A DNA stretch of 64,000 nt, from NCBI GenBank assembly GCA_030867875.1, contig JAOWCC010000239.1:372001-436000 (forward strand). Reading direction: 5' to 3'. The position numbers and the translations under genes were made by a program. Each line of letters opens with the position of its first letter. Position 1 is the stretch's first letter. This DNA is from Actinernus sp. WN-2022. Lineage: Eukaryota > Cnidaria > Anthozoa > Actiniaria > Actinernidae. The notes below the pieces were generated by a model. It saw only the letters and a list, made by a program, of their open reading frames with translations. It was not told the DNA's origin and made no database searches. Below, piece after piece: positions 39,840 to 52,300 of the stretch.

Positions 39840-40834
39840 ATGCAGTACAGGTTTATGGTGTCAAATGGGGATTCCAAAGCTTATGATGAGATTTGTGAGG
39901 TATATGAGGTGTGTGAGGATTGCCATACTTACAACCACATGGAAAAGTCATCCAAAGAATACAAAGAATGGAAATGTTCACCTGCTTTTACTACGTATAT
40001 GGAGGAGCATATGGAGGATGACAGTGAATGCCGCAAGGTCATGAAGTTGGATTGCGTGGGTCGTGTGCAGAATAGAATGGGGAAGGCTCTGCGTACCTTA
40101 CAGCAGCAGAAAGGCAAGCTAAATGATGGCAAGCCAGTTGGTGGAAAGGCTGGCAGGCTAACAAAGACAGCAGTTGAAAAACTCCAAAAATATTATGGTA
40201 ATGCTATTAGGAACAATGTGAAAAAGGCCCCCTCACCACTGAACAGAAGGAAAAATGCCTTAGTAACATGAAGAAATAAATAAAAGCTGGACTATATCAC
40301 AGTTGCAAGCTTCCAGAGGAAGAAAGGCACCAATTCTGTCCTATTGATTCATGGTGTGACTACAGCTCATTGTTCAAGAACTTCAAAGACAAGAAACATC
40401 ACCTGGATCCTGTTTTTGTGAAATTTCTTGAAGGGACATACACTCGCCTGACAGATGATGCCCTGCTGGAGAGGTGCTTGCCAGGCCACAAACAAAATCC
40501 AAATGAGTGTCTAAATTCACTTGTTTGGATAAGATGCCCCAAACACAAATGGTTTGGTAGGAAGCGTGTGGAGATGGCAGCAATTTCTTCGGTATTGCAT
40601 TTTTCTTCTGGTGCTACTGCCAAACACAGGATTATGGATTTGGCAGGTATCCCAGCAGGCAATCAAACTGCTCATGCAAGCATCAGGAGGGATTCCAGAC
40701 GAGTAAGAAGTGCTGAGAGGAGAGTTTCAGACCACTACAAGAAGTACAGACGTGCAACTAAGCGAGTTTCTGTCAGAGTTGAGGAACAACGGGTTGCCAA
40801 GGAAGGCACTAGTTATGAGGCGGGTGGCTTTTGA
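39840..40834 (+). pseudogene. Mutator-like transposase, C-terminal half, decayed
   Basis: Starts within the catalytic domain: RFMVSNGDSKAYDEICEVYE carries the second catalytic Asp. Then LDCVGRVQNRMGKALRTL, GKLNDGKPVGGKAGRLT and VEKLQKYYGNAIRNNV. A frameshift in a C run near 40240 and a TAA near 40275 break it; the other frame continues KAGLYHSCKLPEEERHQFCP and DSWCDY. The last piece has RCLPGHKQNPNECLNSLVW (third acid in NEC) and RKRVEMAAISSVLHFSSG. These blocks are diagnostic of the invertebrate Mutator-like transposase family. The N-terminal half is missing here; a matching type of N-terminal half lies at 26757-27290 on the other strand. Confidence 0.8.
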
Positions 40835-40849
40835 TGGCCAAAAAAGTAA

Positions 40850-41515
40850 CAGTAATGAAAGAGAACAATTATCTGACATAATTATAGTATCCAAGGACTA
40901 GATAGAAGGCAATACTAAGTTTAAAACCTATCTATATAGTCCTTTCATTAGGAAAATACTATATTCTAACTTTAACCAGCTTTTTCTCAAAATACTGTTT
41001 TTCGGATCTAGCGTCACTGCCAAATGTTGTATTTCAGAGAGTTTTTAAGATATGAACTTCAAATGTTCAGTAAATATAGCTTAAAAGGTGTTCAATGCAA
41101 TGAATGATTTACATATTTTAAATTAATGAACATTTTTAAAAATGTAAAAAAAAAAAAATATGAATTTTGCCAAATATCCTAGACACAACATAAAATAAGA
41201 ATTCTAAATCATTCATTGCACAGTTTACTCTTAGTTTAACATAAAAACGTTGTTACTTTGAAAGAAAATTGTAATGCAAACCCTTGAGAAACATTGGCAT
41301 CTGGGTACTGTAAATTTGATGACTGTAAGTATGTAGTTAATAATTAACCGAGATTAGGTTAGTTATTTATTAAAATAGCATATAGTGAAAGCCAAGTTCT
41401 TACTGATTACATTGATATATAACATGCCCAATATATCTTTATTATAAATCCCTAATATTTTTTTTCAAAAAGGCTTCAAATTTGACCACATGTTTACGGT
41501 AATCCCCCCTTAATC
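40850..41515. other. AT-rich spacer
   Basis: No gene supported; a poly-A run at about 41148. Otherwise nothing seen. Confidence 0.45.
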
Positions 41516-41628
41516 CCCTTTTTTGAGGCGCTATGCTAATTTTTGAGGCGCGCTCATTAATTCGGATGATGTCACAGTCCTATTGTCTTGGGCTAATGAC
41601 TAAAATGCGGCGTATGCCGCATTTTGCG

Positions 41629-42012
41629 AACGAAAAAAAGAGGGACGAAAGGCGACAAAAGGGATGAAAGGGTTTACTGACAAGAGACGTGCTCACATTC
41701 GGATATAGTTATCTCCGTTCATCCTTTTCATCCATTTTGTCGCCTCTTGTCCCGCTTTTTTTTTCGTTTTATCCCTCTTTTTTTCAATTTCAAAACGAAA
41801 AAAGGCGGGACGAAAGGCGACAAAAGGGATGAAAGGGCCTACTGACAAGAGACGTGTTCACATTCGGATATAGCTATCTCCGTTCGTCCTTTTCATCCCT
41901 TTTGTCGCCTCTTGTCCCGCTAAATTTCATTTTTTATCCCTTTTTTTTATTTCAAAACGAAAAAAAGAGGGACGAAAGGCGACAAAAGGGATGAAAGGAG
42001 ATAAAAGGGACG
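41629..42012. repeat. Two tandem foldback units plus a partial third
   Basis: Each unit has the form AAAAGAGGGACGAAAGGCGA...CAAAAGGGATGAAAGG, a GACAAGAGACGTG(C/T)TCACATTCGG centre, then the reverse CTTTTCATCC...TTTTGTCGCCTCTTGTCCCGC. Units start near 41629 and 41795; a half unit starts near 41955 and runs up to the zinc-finger gene. Confidence 0.8.
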
Positions 42013-42025
42013 ATCAAGTAGATTT

Positions 42026-42262
42026 GTGCTATTTGATACTAACTTTCAACGAGTGAACATGGAAAATCGGACTTTGAAAAACTGCCCTGTACCTAATTGT
42101 GGATCAAAGTATCTTGTTAAATTATCCAACCACTTGGCACAAGTCCATAGGTTATCAACTCAAGAACGTAAACCATATTTACAAGAAGCGAAACTTCAAA
42201 AAAGAAAGTTTTTGTCGAGGAATGTAAATCCAGTTGTTGATAATGGAAAATATGTTGGTTAG
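42026..42262 (+). CDS. Small C2H2-type zinc-finger protein (78 aa)
   Basis: The finger CPVPNCGSKYLVKLSNHLAQ followed by VH gives Cys-x4-Cys-x12-His-x4-His-type spacing. It is followed by a basic helical stretch (ERKPYLQEAKLQKRK). A second ATG at 42059 (MENRTLKNC) is a likelier start. No promoter or intron evidence. It is the first gene inside the 2.9-kb element and may be its DNA-binding protein; function unknown. Confidence 0.55.
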   Translation: MLFDTNFQRVNMENRTLKNCPVPNCGSKYLVKLSNHLAQVHRLSTQERKPYLQEAKLQKRKFLSRNVNPVVDNGKYVG

Positions 42263-42424
42263 GAATCCTGCTTATAATGTTGGTCTAACTGAGAGACCTT
42301 AGCTAAATCAGCTAATCGATATTTGTTAAACTTAGTGACCACGCCAATTTGTTTTCTATAAAGTTGGAAACTTTTAAGGGTCTGACATTATACTCCCGAT
42401 CCTTGAAGAGTAAAGATATAAACG

Positions 42425-43104
42425 ATGGCTGCTAATCGTTCCAACTCAGATGATGAAATGACTGAAGATTCTTATCAAAGCTCTGATTCTCAGGAGAGCA
42501 CGGACTCCACTGATGATAGTTATGACGGAGAAGAGGATGTTTGGGAAAGAATTCGAAACGAAGCTAAAGAACGGCACCAGGAAGATTGGGAAGCGTTGGT
42601 TCAAAAGTATGAACACGATGGGGATAGTCATGAAGTTGCTGAAATCAAAGCCAGTAACGCTTTGGTTACGTTCCTACCTATAGAAAAAACCTAAGAGAAG
42701 TGTTGTTCAAGATATGAAATGGATTCACAGCTTAAGAAAAGATCCTGATTTCCGAAATTTTTTGGAAACAAAGCAAAACTTGGCAATCCCTTTATGTAGG
42801 ACGACACGAATTTGTACCAAAAATACAATAGAATACAACACAATACAATTCAATACAACAATAGAACGCAACACAATACAATACAATAGAATACAATTTG
42901 GTAACAATTCGTGTCGTCCGACATGAAGGGACGGCCCAAAACTTGATGAACATGGAAGATTATGGATGGAAAGAAGCGACCGAGGCTGCAATTCACCACC
43001 GAAAATTCTTGTTGAATAAACAATTCCAAAAACAACCTATTCCGGTACAGAGTGTTCCCGTGATGAACAAAACATTTGTACCTTTTAGAAATAAGTTTTA
43101 TTAA
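42425..43104 (+). pseudogene. Acidic protein gene interrupted by frameshifts and a MITE
   Basis: Begins MAANRSNSDDEMTEDSYQSS, with a long Asp/Ser/Glu-rich N-terminus, then helical WERIRNEAKERHQEDWEALV. A frameshift near 42680 and a stop near 42712 interrupt it; the reading resumes as KWIHSLRKDPDFRNFLETKQ. A 154-bp MITE is inserted at 42783-42936; after it the reading continues in the same phase as MNMEDYGWKEATEAAIHHRK to a stop at 43104. No known domain. Its partner is the zinc-finger gene 160 bp upstream. Confidence 0.55.
42783..42936. mobile_element. 154-bp MITE with 9-bp target duplication
   Basis: Inverted termini: left CCCTTTATGTAGGACGACAC, right GTGTCGTCCGACATGAAGGG. CAAAACTTG is present on both sides (42774-42782 and 42937-42945). 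A 9-bp duplication is typical of the Mutator superfamily. The interior is a degenerate AATACA microsatellite. Confidence 0.8.
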
Positions 43105-43613
43105 GTCGATTTCTATTAATAAATGTCTTTTAAAATATTCTTCCTCTTGTCATCGTTTTAATATAAGCAATCAGTAAGCAGCATTTGTCAACAAGAAAAA
43201 AATCAATGAAACATAAATCAGTGTAATCTTGTAACACGGTACATTATATCAACCCAAGAACTGAGAAATAAGAAAGTTATCAACTTCGCGACTATAAGTA
43301 AAACGAACTGTAAATTGGTATGGTATGGTAATTATAGTTCAGTTTTAGAAAAGAATTTGCATCACAAGAGTTTTTCTCAAAACAATAGGCCCTTCAGTTA
43401 TCGCTAATCCCTAAGAACAATAGTAAAGTTGCTCTAATGAGTCACAGTGGATTTTGTATACAATTATCTTACGAGTTATTAACTGTAAAGGAAAATAATA
43501 AAGACAGTTTAGAGCCTATCACGAGTAGTTTGTTCTTACTATTTACGCTACAAAGGGGTTTAGATATTGCGAGATATTTATAACTTTTTTCATTCAACTT
43601 CGAATGTATTCAG

Positions 43614-43940
43614 GGTAGCCTGTACACAGACCTCCGTAATCCCTTCAAAGGAAGGAAAAGGAGGTCTGTACTACGGATGAGCTAATCGTGTTCTAGGTCA
43701 CGTGGATAGTTACAGGAATGTTGTAACCAGTCGCTGATTGGCTGGTACCTCATAGCGGGTGCTGATTGGCTTAGCGGTTATGTTGACCTTAGTTCTGGCT
43801 CGGTGGGAAAATCCGAGCGCGACTTCTCAAACCTCGAATTCACGTGGTTCTCAAACTCTTGAATTCATCCACTTCCTCGAGGAAAGAAAGATCTCCAAAT
43901 CCCTTCCTTTGAAGGGATTACGGAGGTCTGTATATAGCCT
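43614..43940. mobile_element. About 327-bp MITE
   Basis: CAGACCTCCGTAATCCCTTC (from 43629) is inverted as GAAGGGATTACGGAGGTCTG near the right end, and the outermost bases AGCCTGTA / TATAGCCT also pair. The interior contains CACGTG-like motifs and an 85-codon open frame that I regard as incidental. Confidence 0.8.
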
Positions 43941-44009
43941 ATCGAAGAAGGGAATTTATTTTATGTCTCCTGCTTCCCAGCCCGTCCTCCCTCTTTGTCT
44001 CTTGCATTG

Positions 44010-44195
44010 CCGTTAACAATAGGAAATGAACAATCTGATATCTACAATGTGTACCGTCTAGTGTTTCTCGGCCAATGGAAATCGAGAGGCAGTTTATGCA
44101 AAATTATGCCGGAACACGATTAACGACAGTGTAGCACAGACGCCCCTTCCCGAGTTTTGAGGGGATACGGACGGCTGTACACAGGCTAATACAGG
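44010..44195. repeat. Dispersed repeat, second copy inverted/rearranged at 55.4-55.6 kb
   Basis: 44112-44190 (GAACACGATTAACGACAGTG ... GGCTGTACACAGGCT) matches 55560-55632 in the same orientation, while 44015-44085 (AATAGGAAATGAACAATCTG, GGCCAATGGAAAT) matches 55370-55440 in inverted orientation. Confidence 0.75.
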
Positions 44196-44546
44196 GCCGA
44201 TCGCTCCTGGTTTTAGAGACGACCCCAAACAATAGGCCTTACAAAAACATGCCCGAATAGGTCGATGACCTCATTCACAGAAATAATAGATAATCCTCCG
44301 AGTTAATGAGATTCCACTTTATTCATGAGAGCTCCTCACTTTATTCATGAGCGCGCCGCACTTTATTCATGCGGAAAGACAATAGGACTGTGATGTCTTG
44401 AATTAATGACGCGCCTTAAAAATTAGCATAGCGCCTTAAAAAAGGGGTGTACGCCCTACTTAATTTATACATAACCTATGAAAATAAGACTGACGTCATC
44501 TGAATTAATGAGAGCCGCCTTAAAAATTAGCATAGCGAGCAAACCG

Positions 44547-45062
44547 CGATAAATGTACATATGTTTCTTGGCGGTACTGTATATCATACAACAACAAGCA
44601 ACACGCCAAGTTATTAAACAGACATACTTTATTAATTACTCCAGAACAAACCATAAATTAAGCTTCCTCTGGATTTGAGAAAATTGAAAAAAATCTCTTC
44701 AAAAAAAGACTGAAAGCCCTTTTTCTCGAAGATTACCACTAAAAATACACTGAAAATAGATTGTCATTGTACTTAAAGACCCAGCTTAACAAGTAATGTA
44801 AATACCAAGTTTCATCTTGACCTTCACTTATAATTACTTTCGTCTTAGATTAAAATTATTTAACTTCCATTGTTTGTAATTATCTATATTTCCTCTATAC
44901 CTTTTCCGCCTGAGTGGTCCTGACTTAGATAACCTTTAGGGTTTTTTTTCAGGGCCAACTCACTCATTATTTCTTTAAAATGCATTTAAAATGTACAAAT
45001 TGCATGTAATTTTCCTCCTACCATCTGAGTAAAATAAAATTGTTGTTGTTGTTGTTGACAAC
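44547..45062. other. Gene-poor stretch
   Basis: No gene supported; a GTT trinucleotide run at 45040-45057 leads into the acidic repeat region. Confidence 0.4.
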
Positions 45063-45570
45063 GTGCAGGAAGGTGATGGCGAGATAGTCATCGATGATGA
45101 CGAGTATTCTAGCGTAACAGAGAGATACATGTATGCTATATCTGACACCATGCTGGAAGGTAATGGTGAGACAAGCATAGATGATGGCGACTCTTCCAGC
45201 GCAACAGAGATGCAAGGTGCAAGTGATGTCCAAGAAGCGATTTCAATGAACAAAGATTCACGCAAGGGAAAAATGGAGTTATAATTCATACAGTATCCAG
45301 AATTTAAGCAAACTGCCATTCTCTAACTTGTCCAAGGCATGGTACTGGTACCTAGTATGGGATGGGAAAATGGCATTGATTGATGGCAAGTCTTCCGGCG
45401 TTACAAGAACAACAGTCTTATCTGACACCGTGCTGGAAGGTGATGGCGAGACAGGCATAGATGATCGCGACTCTTCCAGCGCAACAGAGACGCAAGGTGC
45501 AAATTATGTTGATGAAGTGATATCAAACAACAGCGATTCTCGCAAGAGAAAAAGGGAAACAAATCCGTAA
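45063..45570 (+). repeat. Tandem acidic-repeat open frames (three related units)
   Basis: Units near 45066, 45150 and 45430 encode related text: EGDGEIVIDDDEYSSVTER, EGNGETSIDDGDSSSATEM and EGDGETGIDDRDSSSATET; the latter two are followed by similar tails (QEAIS...DSRKGK and DEVIS...DSRKRKRE). The second and third differ by few substitutions over about 135 bp. A basic KRKRE end resembles a nuclear localisation signal. Codon-preserving divergence hints at exons of an unknown gene, but no splice pattern was established. Confidence 0.5.
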
Positions 45571-46331
45571 GATAAGAAAGTTGCCTTTCTCTAACCGGTC
45601 AAAGCTACAGTATGGGCACCACCTAGGTACACAGAATGCAGACGGAGCACTTGTCTTTCCCTAAACTGTCACAGCAATAGTATGAAAGGCAATCAGATGC
45701 TGAAATTAGGAACAGTATCCCTTTAAATATAATGTCCGAGAAATGGTATAAAAGAAGAGGAATGCTGTTGCTGAAAAATGCAAGAAATTTGGTCAAATTT
45801 GAACAAAATTTCGTTAGATGAGATTTCAGTTTTAAAACACCGTTCCACTATTAAACAACACTCTCCTAAAATTTTGTTTTATTATCTCAACGTTTTCTTG
45901 CATAAATAAAGGGATTTTCCGAGGCTACCTAAAACATGTTTTGTTGTTGCAAACAAAGGAGGTATTGTTAATTTCTAGCCTTTTTATTAAAGTGCCACTA
46001 CGATCAAATGTTGCCCTATTATTATTTTTACGTATTTATAAAGTAGAGCTGCTAAATATTACTCGGTCCAAACCGTTTTGCGATACGACGACGGGAAGTC
46101 TTATTTTTCGGACTCCGAAACTGGAGTAATTACGTCCGCCATTAATCGAGCATGTTCCTGGCCGCGCAAAAGACTGGGCAACCAGATAGAGGAAGTGACG
46201 TCAGACTCTCAACGCAAAGACTCCGCATGGCTAATTACTCAAACAAATCCATACAAATCCGTACTGATCGAGGTCGTATTTCTGCAAAGCGTTTTCCTTT
46301 TTTTCTCTGATCCGCGGAGTTTTTCGATAGT
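45571..46331. other. Upstream region of the THAP gene
   Basis: No gene; 45571-46000 is featureless. 46060-46330 is less AT-rich, lacks an obvious TATA box and contains a CRE site, fitting a promoter. Confidence 0.45.
46196..46203. promoter_or_regulatory. Consensus CRE (TGACGTCA)
   Basis: Perfect palindromic CREB/ATF site 129 bp upstream of the THAP-gene ATG. Function is inferred from position only. Confidence 0.4.
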
Positions 46332-49300
46332 ATGCCAGGCAGTCGATGTGTGGTTCAAGACTGCAGTAATGTTTCGAATCACCGTGAAAGTATTTCGCTG
46401 CACACCAGCCCTGTATGTAAAAGTGCGCGAGAGAAGTGGGTGAGATTTGTCAGGATGCACCGGGCGAATTTCTCCAGTCAAGGCAGATTTATGATCTGTT
46501 CAGATCATTTTGAAGTTCACCAGTTCGAGAGAAGTGTTCACATAGCAGGAAGGAGATGTTTTCTTATACAAGGCGCTGTTCCAATAGTGTGGAAGAAAGA
46601 ACCCAACAACGACCGGCCGTCTTCCTTGCGAAGCCGTAGAATGGTAAGAAAATGTGTGAAATCCCAAAATTGTTTGTTTATATTTGTTCGATGCAGTACT
46701 TTTGAAGAAAATCGACTCTTAATTCCCTATATACCCATAATCTATGGAAAATAGATTTTAGAAAAACCTTAGATGGTCTTGTTTTCTCATGTCAAAGTTT
46801 TTGGAAATCCACTTGTCAAACTCGGAAAGTGAGCAGATCAGAATTATAACTTTTTTTTCATAATTCATGATGCGAAATATGTTGTTTTGGTTATGTAGGT
46901 TATCAAAGACTTAATGCCCTCCAGCAGCAGCATGGACAATTCTGAGAGTCGAACACAAGTAAGTATGCATTAAAATAATTCAGCTTGTGATTTGCTTTCC
47001 TGTTTGTCATATTGATAGTTTCGAGGTTCAGTCAAGGTCCGATCGCGAGCACGCCGGGAGGTGGGACATGCAGCTTCCGGCTCAGTAGCTTGCATTAATA
47101 TTATTGACAAATCTTGATATATTTACAACATGCTTCAAAGTGAAATAATTATTTAAAAAGGTAAGTTAATTTCTGAATGTTAAAATATGAAAAGTGGGGC
47201 TGAAGATTCTGCATCATTTAAAAAATCTACCCTCTACCCACTTCCCACAAAAATATAAGCCTTATACCCGTACCTATCAATGTTAAGCCCAAGGGGTGGG
47301 GATTTGACAGGCAGGGCTACCCTGAGAGTAAGGATTTTGACATACGCTGCCTGCCCAGGTTGGGTTATTTATAGGAAACATGTGAAATTCCACCAGAGAT
47401 ACCTCTGCCAGTAGTATGTGAAACACCACCAGAAGTAACTCTGCAAGATGTACATGAAACTCCACCAGAAGTATCGGCCACAGAAATACGTGAAACTCCA
47501 CCAGAAGCAACCCCAGTGTCACAGGTCCGTGAGATTGGGCATTTGCAGTTCCAGAAAATATCCATACACCCCCCCCCGGGGGGTGTATGGAAATTCCAAG
47601 GGGGTAGGGGACCAATGGCAGTAATTTTCTATATGAATGTTACCCTGTTTTTGGAAAGTACTGGGGGTATTTGGGGGGGAGGGGGGGTGGGTCTTTAAGA
47701 AAATCCCTTCCGTGGGGGAGTTATGGATATTTTCTGGAACTGCACATTGTTCAATTGAATAGGAAGAACAACAACCCTAAATTTATGAACTACCAGTACT
47801 CTATTTATAGCTCTGCTTTTAGCACTTATTCATTCATATAGACTTATGTTTATGCATACTGTTCTTTTTATAGGCACCAAAACAGACAGCAGAGTCAGCT
47901 TGTCCCAACTGTGAAATTGCAAAGAAGGAAAAGAAGAAACTACAAAGGCAGTTAAAATATATGGAAGCAAAGCTGGAGGTGATAAATGAACGGATGTTGT
48001 CAAACCAGACAAAGTGGGCCAATACTTTCCAGGAAGTAACCCAACAGCCAGTATTGGTATCATCAGGTATGCAATTATAGAAATTTAATATTATAGTACA
48101 TCTGCTCATTAGATGATAAAACAAAACACTGGGGGAAAAATATGTTCATCCATGATATTGTGAAAAATCAGGGAGTGCCAATAACAATTAAAAATTGTAC
48201 TGTTAATTAGCCTATGTGCTAATGTCTGAACAAAAAAAATTAATGATAATGATAGCAAAAAATATTACATGTACAAATAAATAAAATATTATAACTTCAG
48301 TTTTAAATTCTTTAATAGGAATTCAAACAGCTGAGGCTGAAACCAGTGACGAACCAATGGACAAGGCAGAGGAAGTACCACCATCAGTTCAACCAGACGA
48401 GGAGATGACAGACGATGAGAATGACAGCAATGAAGCGAGTGAAGAGGAAACTAACCAAGATACATATTTTACACCAGAAGAAGTTGAAAATTCCTACAGG
48501 ACAGCAGGAGATGATGATCACAGTGAAGAAGCCACAAAACCTAGGTACTACATCTATATATTCCAGAGTTATTTATAACTTTAGTAAATGTATTAACCTT
48601 GACCTGTGTATATCATACACTGTAAGTAGTGGGACCACAAAAGCATGAAACATATACATAGGGAGAACAAATTAAATATAATATTTATATTGTAAAATGA
48701 CCTAACATACATTATATATTCTAATTTCTTTTTATGTCTTTCTTATATTATATAGGTTGGATTGCAAGGGAAAGAATATTAGGGAGGAGCCAAAGGGTAT
48801 TGTTTTCCTGTCAAAGCTGCTACTTCTTTTTCAGACTTGTCACCTGTGCTTTGCAAGCAATCCCCTTCTCAAGGTGACCCAGGCAGGTACAATGCTCATC
48901 ATTCAGTCCAGTTGCAGCAGCTGTACAGGTGTATTCACTTGGAAGAGCCAGCCATACCTCCTTGGAAAGTTTCCTGCTGGGAATCTGCTTCTCAGCTTTG
49001 CCATTCTCTGTGCAGGTGCTCCCATTAGGAAAGTTCTATTGGTGTTTCAGCACATGGGAGTACTGGTGTATCACCAGAGGCACCTGCTCATCCCTACCAT
49101 TGTGAAATTCTGGAGAGCGTACCAGGCAAAGATTCTTCAATCTTTGAGTGGAAAAGAAGTAGTTCTTGCAGGTGATCGCAGGCATGACAGTATGGGTCAT
49201 TCAGCAAAATATGGGACATACACCATATTTTGTTGCACAGTTGGCCTTATGATACACATTGTTCTTAAACAGGTAATTAATTCAACCGACTATATATTAC

Positions 49301-52300
49301 TATTAATATTTTAACACCTATTTGCTAGAATGTCAGAAAACTATTTTTTAAACACATTACAATGTACATTGTGCTCTGGTTAATTTTAACGTAATCTGTT
49401 TTTCTTTAGTTTTTTGGTTTACAACACATTCTGCAAATAGCAAATAGGTGCAAGTTTAAGTTTGACTAAGTTTAGTGCCATTTTTATTATTCTTTACGAC
49501 ATTTCAAGAATAAAAATGAGGAATATGATTCATTGTAAAAATATTAGTGATCCCTGGTCTACATGATGATTAAAATATTAGGTGCATAAATAAATAACAA
49601 TATTTTATTATAGGGTTAACATAATGGTGTTTTTTTTTCTAAGGCAAACCAAGCTGGTAGCAGTTCGGCAATGGAGTTCATGGGGCATCAAGAGGCTTTT
49701 GCATTCTTGTTAACAACAGGTTTAATAATCAAGGCCTTTGTTTCTGACCGCCACACATCGATTGCAAAATGGATGAGAGAAGAGTGTCCAAAAAAGTGCA
49801 AAAAAATTGGAAAGCCAGTTATTGACCATTTCTTTGACCTATGGCACATTGGAAAAAGTAAGTACATGTACTATCTAAATAAAACATTATACATGACAAA
49901 GATTCATTGTGTTAATAGGCCCTTTTGCAGCTGGGGGTCATGTGACCTTGTCAATCAGAAATCTTAAAATTAACACAATTTTGATGCCAGAAATAGAAAG
50001 AAAAAGCCGAAATAAGTAACCTGAAAGTTTCAGTTTCATACAGTGCTGTGTCTTTAAAATTGAAGCTCTGGCAAATTTTTGAAATCTCAAAAAATCTCAA
50101 CATTTAACAGATTTTGTGGGGAATTTTAGCCAGAGCTTCAATTTTAAAGAATAGATGATATGAACCTCAAGCATTCACAGGTTACTTTATATTTAAGCTT
50201 GTTCTTTCGATTTCTAGCACCAAAATTGTGCTAACTTTAAGATTTGTGATTGACAATGTCATGTGACCCCAACTGCAAAGGGCCTATTTACATAATCACT
50301 TGTTACTTTTGTGGAAGATATCTTAATTTGGTCAGTTCAAAATTATTATTTTTGAATAGGGTATATTTGTATCTACATACAATGTAGTTACACAAATAAC
50401 AATACTAAATTGTCATTCAATAATACTCTTTAGTAGATACCAAAACCAAGGTTCTAAAAATACAAGAGGAAAACTTGCTCTGAACTGTTTCTGTAATTTG
50501 AGAATAGATCAGACACAAACCTGAACATCTTCGTGAACTTAGAGAAATGTTGAGCTTCTAGTAACTCTTGATCTTTAGACAATGTTATTAAAAGAGGAAA
50601 TTATATTTATTTATTCTTTTAATTGCAGAGATCCAGAAACTGCTAACCAAACTCAGTAAAGAAAAAGGGTTTGAGGTAATTGGGAGGTGGAGGAAGGCTT
50701 GTGTTCGACACTTTTACTGGTCAGTCACCTCAACCAAGGCAAAATTGGGAGATGTGATATTGGCCAAATTCAAGGCTTTTCAATATCACATCATCAACAA
50801 GCACACAGAACTCCCAGACCCATTCTTTAACAAGTGTGCCCATGGAGAAATTATCACTAAACGTGTATGGTTAACAAAAGGTAACATACATTGTTACTTC
50901 AGAAAGCCCCTAATAGGACCAGAGGATACTTACTATATTTTGTTTTCAGGGGTGCTCGTCATATTTTTAGGGGTCAAAATTGGCATTCCAGTATTTATTT
51001 ATCTGGTATTTTTACGGCATACATACGTACATGTATGCCTAAGGAGTTAAATCGAACACAAACTGATTGTGACAAGAGAAAACTGGGTTATATATCAATG
51101 TAGTGATACACAAAATGACTTCCAGTGATATTCACAGTGTTGTTATAAAAAAAATCTTACAGGATCACCAGCATATGACAAACTCTGCCAGACACTCAAC
51201 AATAATATCCTGAAGAAAGCCATCAAGCAAGCATCACCAGTTGCCCAGACGAGCTGCCTGGAGGGTTACCACTCTGTGGTCAATCAATTTGCACCAAAGA
51301 TGCTAGCTTATTCATATTTAGGAATGCTATGCAGGTAACTACCTATTAATCATAATACAAACTTCACAAGAGGGGATGTAGTACTAAAATGTCTAGCAAT
51401 AAAACATATGCAATTTGTAAATGTAATATATTGTAAAGACTGTTCAGAGCAGATACATTTTTTTGTAAGTAATTTAATTGTTTCATGTTTCAGGACTATC
51501 CTTGCTGCTCTCCATTTTAACTACAATGTTACAAGAGAAACCAAGGTTGATAAAGAAGGGAAACCAAAACTGAAGGTGACATATCCAAAATTCAAGGATG
51601 GTGAAGCAACCGTGAGAGAAGTCAAAGTCCAACAAAATTATGGTACTTGTAGCTCAATATTTTATTGATAGGTCCTTTCCAACAATTAGTCACATGACCT
51701 ACATTTTTCTGGAACTGAAAAAGAAAACTTGGGACTATCAGAAATGAAAAGATGCATATCCTAAAACTTAACCACCCTTGTAATTTTTCAATTATATTCA
51801 TTTCTTATAGCCCACTGGCCACTAAAGTGGGTCTCCTACGAAGTTGCCGTAGGCCACTAGAGTGGCCAAAAACAATATCAAACAACTATTCTAGAATCTT
51901 ATTAGCTAGTGGCACTGTATCATCCTTGTTGTTACGTTTTTTAATGTCAAATTATGTCTGGGCACAGAGCCCTTACCAAAACTGCAGATGTTTAACAGAT
52001 ATATGTCACAGATAACTGTCACATATATGTCGCATATATGTCAAATATATGTCGCATATATGTCACATATCTGCAACATATATGCTACATAACTGTGACA
52101 GATATCGGAATTTGATAATTTTATGCAGTTATATGACATATATGTGACATATATGCAGACATATATGTGACATATATGCAGACATATATGTGACATATAT
52201 GTGACATATATGCAGACATATATGTGACATATATGCAGACATATATGTCTTCATATATGTCACATACATGTACATATATGTCACATACATGTATACATAG

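Larger units (their letters stand above)
41516..44446. mobile_element. About 2.9-kb element with inverted ends and two unknown genes
   Basis: Left end 41516-41589 (with GAGGCGCTATGCTAATTTTT, CATTAATTCGG, ATGTCACAGTCCTATTGTCT) is present inverted at 44386-44446 (AGACAATAGGACTGTGATGT, AATTAATGACGCG, AAAAATTAGCATAGCGCC). A third, shortened copy of the same end lies at 44487-44545 in the same orientation as the second. The enclosed region holds foldback arrays, a zinc-finger gene, a broken acidic gene and nested MITEs. The superfamily is unknown; no transposase motif is visible. Confidence 0.55.

Noticed and set aside
47277..47700. Leftward and rightward Gly/Pro-rich open frames
   Set aside because: They read across two MITEs; only the short ETPPE stretch merits attention.
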